From NCBI RefSeq assembly GCF_035222375.1, contig NC_085887.1, positions 3,075,501 to 3,139,500 of the forward strand: a stretch of 64,000 nucleotides of DNA. Reading direction: 5' to 3'. This document shows, in pieces, positions 59,130 to 64,000 of this stretch; position 1 is the stretch's first letter, and each line of letters starts with the position of its first letter. This DNA comes from Podospora pseudocomata (lineage: Eukaryota; Ascomycota; Sordariomycetes; Sordariales; Podosporaceae). The notes beneath the pieces were generated by a model. That model saw only the letters and a list, made by a program, of their open reading frames with translations. It did not search any database and had not been told where the DNA came from. A program made the position numbers and the translations under genes.

Positions 59130-62100
59130 ATGGCCCCCCAGAAAGTTGCCAGCGTGCGCCACAAATCGAGGCCATCAGCACGACTTGCTCCCTTCCGCGA
59201 CGACAGCAGTCTGGTAGCGCTGCGGTACGAGCAGACAAAACAAGCAGAGCCCCCCATTCCCCTTCCACCACCGAGAAATCCTCGCCGCATAATGCATCGC
59301 CCTGCGTCGACCATCGCATCGTCCTCCCCGAGTTCGCCAATCACCATCAACCCCCCACCTGTTCCACCGCCGCAAGAAGAGCACCCTCTGTTCCGCACCC
59401 AGCCATCACCCCGGTCCCCAGCAGACGAGTGGAAGAGAGACTCGGGTCTGGCGCCGACATCTTCTTCGGTTACGCTCCGAGAAGAAGGTGCTGAAGATCC
59501 TGGGTTTCAAAAGTTCCTCGAGGTTATCGATGACGCGGCATCGGTATACTCCTCTGACGAGCAGCAGAACGGCCGAAAGGACGCGTCTCCGATCCTAGAT
59601 ATCTTTCCCACTCCACCTCTGCGTATCTCGATTCCTCCTCGTCGCTCCGAGTCTGAGTGTGCGCCCCAGGACAACGGAATTGTATCACCTAGCCAGACCA
59701 CGGCGCCGGCATCGCCAGTGACACCAACACGTCAAACGTCTCTCACCAAGAGAATAGGCCAAACACTAGGACTCCGCTCCAAGTCGGAAGGGTCGAAACG
59801 GTTGCTAAAAAAGATGCTTGGCGACGACAAGGCTGCAGCTGCAACGGCCGAGGCTGGTCATGGAACAGCCATGCGGGGCGTGCCGGGGCCGCTAGAATCG
59901 CCTAAACTCCCCGTGCTCCCCAGTTCTCCCACTACCCCAGCAGGGGCCCCTGTCTTGCGCGGCAGCTCTAACAGGGGAAACATTCCTGCAACATTAGGAT
60001 CTTCTGCAACAGCCACAACTCCCACAACCCCAACAGCTCCTACAACTCCTGCAAATACAGGAGACACCACTTTCATGCCTCTCGACACGCCCATTCCCGC
60101 CGACAGCCTGTGGGACGACCTCGGTGACCTGTCCTTCTCCAAGAGAGGCAGCATCATGTTTGGCGGCAAAAGTGACCCATTCAAGATGTTGAAGGCCGCC
60201 GGCGCGACCAGCTCGGCGGCAGCTCCCGCGACAGCGACAGTAAAAGAAACCGCGACACCGCTCTCGACGACGACGACGAAATCCCCCGACGCGGCGGCCA
60301 CGACGGTATCCAGCGACCGCCCTCCCACCGACTCGGACACGATCACGACAACCCCTGAGAAGACACGCTCGTCGACGCACACCACCACCCTGTCGGTACC
60401 GAGCATTCGCGTCCTGCCGGTAGATGTAGAGAGGGAATCACAAAAGGTGAGATCGCTCTATGAATCGTCTGGCGAGGGCTGTGGCTTGAACTGGGAGGAT
60501 GGGGGGCACGTGTCGTCGTCGTCGTATGGTTGCGGCGTCGGCAGCAACACCACCAGTGTTGTCGATCAGCATCATCAGCATCGGCGCCTCGAGCCTACAG
60601 TGGAAGTCCCATCCGAAGAGGAAGAGATAGCAGTTGTGTACGGTTTTCCTTGGCTTTCTTTTCTACGCATTTTATGCTTATCTTGAGTTTATTTATTTTA
60701 TTTTTTTGGTTTTTTGGCACACAAGAGTTTACTGACAGCGAGCGCCTTCTTTTTCTCGCTCACGACTACAGATCTTCTTCTACTCCTCCCTCTTCAAGTC
60801 GGGTACCATCAAGCGCAGCCGGTCAGCAACAGCAAGCTCAGCAACAGCAGCAAGCGCCAAGCGACCGTCTCTCAGCGCGTACTACTCCAGCGTCGAATAC
60901 ACCACGGTCGGCCAGTTCCTTGTCTCCGCTACGAGATAGCCACGCTTCTGCCGCGGTCACGAGGAGGGAATATGAAAGGGCGGGTGGTATTGAGGACTGG
61001 GAGGATGTAGGGTTTTCGGATGTGGATCGGTATGGGTTCATCAGCCAGCGCCCACCTGCAAGACCGGAAACGGCGAGGGCTGGGACCCCAGAGTTGAGGT
61101 CGGCGCAGATGCCGCCTAGAAGGAGGAACGTGCTGACCAAGAGGCCCATGACGGCTTATTCCGCCACCGGGGGTGGAGGTGGTAGTTTGGGGGGTTACAT
61201 TCGACCACCAAGCAGGAAGGTTTCGACGAGGTCACTCAACACTTTTACGAGCGAATTCTCGACTCTGTCAAGGAGATCGACGAGGAGCTCGATCAGATCG
61301 GCGACGAATCGGTTGCCGCATAATAGGGATCGGAGGTGGATGGATGAGGCGGGGGACATGCTTGCTTTGCAGGCGGGACTGACGGGGATCAACACGGATG
61401 ATCATGGGGATGGGGGAGGGGTGGGGTTTGCCAGCAACGTCGGGGTGAACGGGGGGAAGAACACGGAGGCACAGAAACGTAAGGAGTTGGAACGGGCCGA
61501 GAAGTGGAGGAAGATGGCGACTGTTGTGAATAAGAAGGCTGGGTCGTCGTCGTCGGCCTCACAGCCAAGTAGTCAGGGGCAGGGGATGGATTACGAATTC
61601 GACACCAAAAACGCAAAGTTGATTGACAGGACCTGGAAGGGCATCCCGGACTGCTGGCGGGCGGCGGCGTGGTATTCCTTTTTGGCCACGAGCGCCAGGC
61701 AGTGGAAGAGCACCGAGACGGACGACTACTTGATTGCCGAATTTACGAGGCTGCAGCACGAGAGCTCGCCGGATGATGTGCAGATTGACCTGGACGTGCC
61801 GAGGACGATTAACGGGCATATCATGTTCCGCAAGCGGTATCGTGGCGGTCAGAGGCTGCTTTTCAGGGTGCTGCATGCCATCTCGCTTTTTTTTCCCGAG
61901 TTGGGCTATGTGCAGGGGATGGCGCCCCTTGCGGCGACGCTGCTGTGTTATTTTGACGAGGAGAGGTGTTTTGTCATGCTGGTGAGGATGTGGCGGTACC
62001 GCGGGCTGGAGCACCTTTACAAGCCCGGCTTTGCGGAGCTGATGGGGGTGCTGGAGGACTTTGAGAACAGGTGGCTGGCCGGGAAGGACGTGGCGGCCAA

Positions 62101-62521
62101 GCTCAAGGAGCTGGCGATTGATGCCACGGCGTATGGGACGAGGTGGTACCTGACGCTGTTCAACTTGAGCATTCCGTTCCCGGCGCAGCTGAGGGTGTGG
62201 GATGTCTTTATGCTGCTGGGGGAGTGCCCGCCTCCAAATTATGAGGAGCAGCAGCAGCAGCTGGGGGAAAAGGAAAAGGGGAAGGGACCCGGGTTGGGAG
62301 CCACGGGTGTGCCAAAGGGGCTGGATATCCTGCATGCCACGAGTGCGGCGCTGATTAATGCGTTGAGGGATGTGTTGCTTGATTCGGACTTTGAGAACGC
62401 GATGAAGGCGCTGACGGCTTGGATTCCGATTAAGGATGAGGATTTGCTCATGAAGGTTACGAGGGCCGAGTGGAGGGTTCATCATAAGGAGGGGGGTGGG
62501 GGGAGTAAGTGGAAGATGTGA
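59130..62521 (+). CDS. TBC-domain Rab GTPase-activating protein
   Basis: Two exons, 59130-60637 and 60772-62521, encode 1085 aa. The first ~700 residues are disordered, rich in Ser/Thr/Pro, with Gln and Gly runs. The TBC domain lies at about 820-1050: it begins WKGIPDCWRAAAWY, has the arginine-finger motif IDLDVPRTI and the glutamine-finger motif LGYVQGM, both intact, so Rab GTP hydrolysis should be stimulated by the dual-finger mechanism. The Rab target is not evident. I chose ATG 59130 (MAPQKVASVRH); the frame extends to 59070 only from a TTG. The intron runs from GTACGG to a strong pyrimidine tract ending ACTACAG, with an ACTGAC branch point; earlier acceptors give weaker joins. Confidence 0.87.
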
Positions 62522-62756
62522 GGAGTTCTGTTGGAGGGCCTTTTTTTCTATTCATTTTCTTTTCTCTTGGGTCGTTTTTTGTTTGTTTGTTTGTTTGTTT
62601 GTTGGTTGGTGCCTGTTGCTCGAAAAGGAGATTGACAGGACACACAGGCATTTTTTTCTGTGCAGACAAGTTTGATACCCCCCGTTTACTTTTTTTTTTG
62701 TTTCTCTGATACGAGATTTGTTTATTCCCCCCTATTGCGATTTGGTTTGAGCGTTT

Positions 62757-62815
<59 letters not shown>

Positions 62816-64000
62816 ATTGTTGTTATTGTTGTTGTTTTTTATTTTCGGTGTGTGGTTCTTGTCTTGTTGTTGTGGGATAGATTGAGGAAAGTGAGAGATG
62901 GATGCTTTTGATGGAATGTTTTCTGCCCCTATTTCTCTTTTTAATGTTAGCTTGACTGGTTAGTTAGCTGGTTAGGTCGTCCACGTCCTTTGACAGGACT
63001 TGTGCGTTTCTTTTGTCTTTGAACGATGGTGTGGATGAGTGGTGATGAGATGGTGATGTTATAACTGTTGGGGTGGGATGGATGGTGGATGGGTAGGGTG
63101 AGGTTGATGCGGTTGCCGGAAGAGAGGGTGAGAAGTAAAAGAATGTAAATACATACATACCTATGATACTGACACCTGAATTTATGGATCATTCGAGGTG
63201 CTGGGTCAAGTGTGTGGGTGTTGTGCGTGGTCGGTTTCTCTGAGAGAGACTGTTCACAGGTTGGTCTGCAGGGTGTCTTGTATCTATTGTCTATTATCTA
63301 GATTCAAATGGAGCTGTCGAACTCTTGACCATTTGTGGTATCGAGAAGATGCCATAGTTTCCTCTGCATCTTTCTGCTAATTAGCAATTTCACAATTCAT
63401 ACCAGCCGGCAGTTTACACTTAAGGAGACTTTCATCACTCATCGAAACAAATAGCTTATATTCAGACACCAACTAGCTAGATATGTCACCACTATTCAGT
63501 ACCTATCAACACCATCTTCGACAAGTTCGCCCCGGCTCTCATTTTCCCCTGCAGACATAACAACAACATGGCTTTCCACCTAGCAACAACCTACCCCACG
63601 GAGAAATTATTCAAGACGAGACCAGAAAGATTATCATATCAAAGCAATCTCGGGACTGTCAAGGCCAGAGAGGAGAAAACACAGTGAGACCATTGTAAAA
63701 GGTTGGCGTGTCCCCGCAGTCTGATAAACAGGGGCCTTGGAGGTTGAGGCTGGCTTTGGGTGTTGTGATGGAAAGAAATGCGGTCAAGGTGCTGGGGGAG
63801 CGGCTCGATGTACTGGACAATGAATCTTTGCAGTAATCTGCCGGGGTAGGAGTCGTCAACCCCCCCCCCCCCGACGGAAAGACAAGTGTTGGTTCGGGTT
63901 GGGGGTGGGAACCAGCTGTAAGTTGAAGGGAGTTGAAAGTGAAACTTGACACGGTTGAGCCAAGCCTCCTGGTGCTCGTCTCATGGCTTGGTATCGGATG
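62522..64000. other. Intergenic region with microsatellite
   Basis: 3' region of the TBC gene, containing a (GTTT) run near 62578-62603, a long (GTT) array, and a C-run at about 63859-63872. The 97-aa minus-strand frame at 63659-63952 might be part of a gene extending right of the window but has no domain, so I do not call it. Confidence 0.45.
62758..62835. repeat. (GTT)n microsatellite
   Basis: About 78 nt of near-perfect TGT/GTT repeats with two ATT interruptions towards the right end, in the 3' region of the TBC gene. On the minus strand it reads as CAA units, but no gene frame uses it. Confidence 0.95.

Noticed and set aside
63659-63952. 97-aa minus-strand frame at the right edge
   Set aside because: Short and without domain, containing a mononucleotide run; could be an edge fragment but cannot be supported.
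1-64000. Search for transposons, LTR elements, RIP-like AT-rich blocks, secondary-metabolite or heterokaryon-incompatibility clusters
   Set aside because: No transposase, reverse transcriptase, integrase, terminal repeats, AT-rich blocks, PKS/NRPS/terpene synthase, HET or NLR domains were seen.

Overview
The window looks like ordinary gene-rich euchromatin of a filamentous ascomycete, most likely a sordariomycete near Neurospora, Podospora or Chaetomium. The signs are short GT-AG introns (about 50-140 nt) with CTAAC/CTGAC branch points, intergenic gaps of roughly 0.3-3 kb with pyrimidine-rich leaders, GC-rich third codon positions, no operons, and fungal proteins such as an NRC-2-type kinase, DASH subunit Dad3 and a Chs7-family chaperone. 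I saw no transposon, virus-like element, rRNA, convincing tRNA, CRISPR array or AT-rich RIP-mutated block. Coordinates run from the outermost start to the outermost stop; exons are given in the text.

Layout. 1-3.2 kb: no gene. 3.2-11.1 kb: a diphosphoinositol-phosphate Nudix hydrolase (+), an unrecognised 456-aa protein (+), a 77-aa lysine-tailed membrane protein (-), mitochondrial ribosomal protein uS5m (+), Dad3 (-) and a 73-aa basic protein (-). 12.4-24.5 kb: p23/Sba1 co-chaperone (-), ESCRT-III Vps24 (+), Yra1/ALYREF mRNA export adaptor (-), the 48-aa oligosaccharyltransferase subunit Ost4 (-), Tma46 (+), an SDR-like protein (-) and an AT-hook/C2H2 protein (+). 25.9-31.6 kb: NRC-2-like kinase (+) and a DUF3176-like membrane protein (+). 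33.0-44.5 kb: a predicted mitochondrial membrane protein (+), AAA ATPase Rix7 (-), a mitochondrial carrier (-), a LYR-motif protein (-) and an MFS sugar transporter (-). 47.5-62.5 kb: Chs7-like protein (+), cytochrome b561 protein (-), allantoicase (+), ankyrin/DIL protein (+) and a TBC RabGAP (+). The last 1.5 kb holds only simple repeats.

The genes are a mixed housekeeping set (translation and ribosome assembly, mRNA export, ER glycosylation, membrane traffic, kinetochore, chaperone, purine catabolism), each apparently with its own promoter. I find no cluster that looks like a secondary-metabolite, mating-type or defence locus, and no previously undescribed system. The most interesting items are at the level of gene structure: an 865-nt intron in the YRA1 homologue, comparable to the oversized autoregulatory intron of budding-yeast YRA1; an 18-nt micro-exon in the p23 gene beside a heat-shock-element-like site; three stop-free introns of length 3n that make unspliced reading frames look continuous; an SDR with Phe where the catalytic Tyr should be; and several very small conserved-looking genes.
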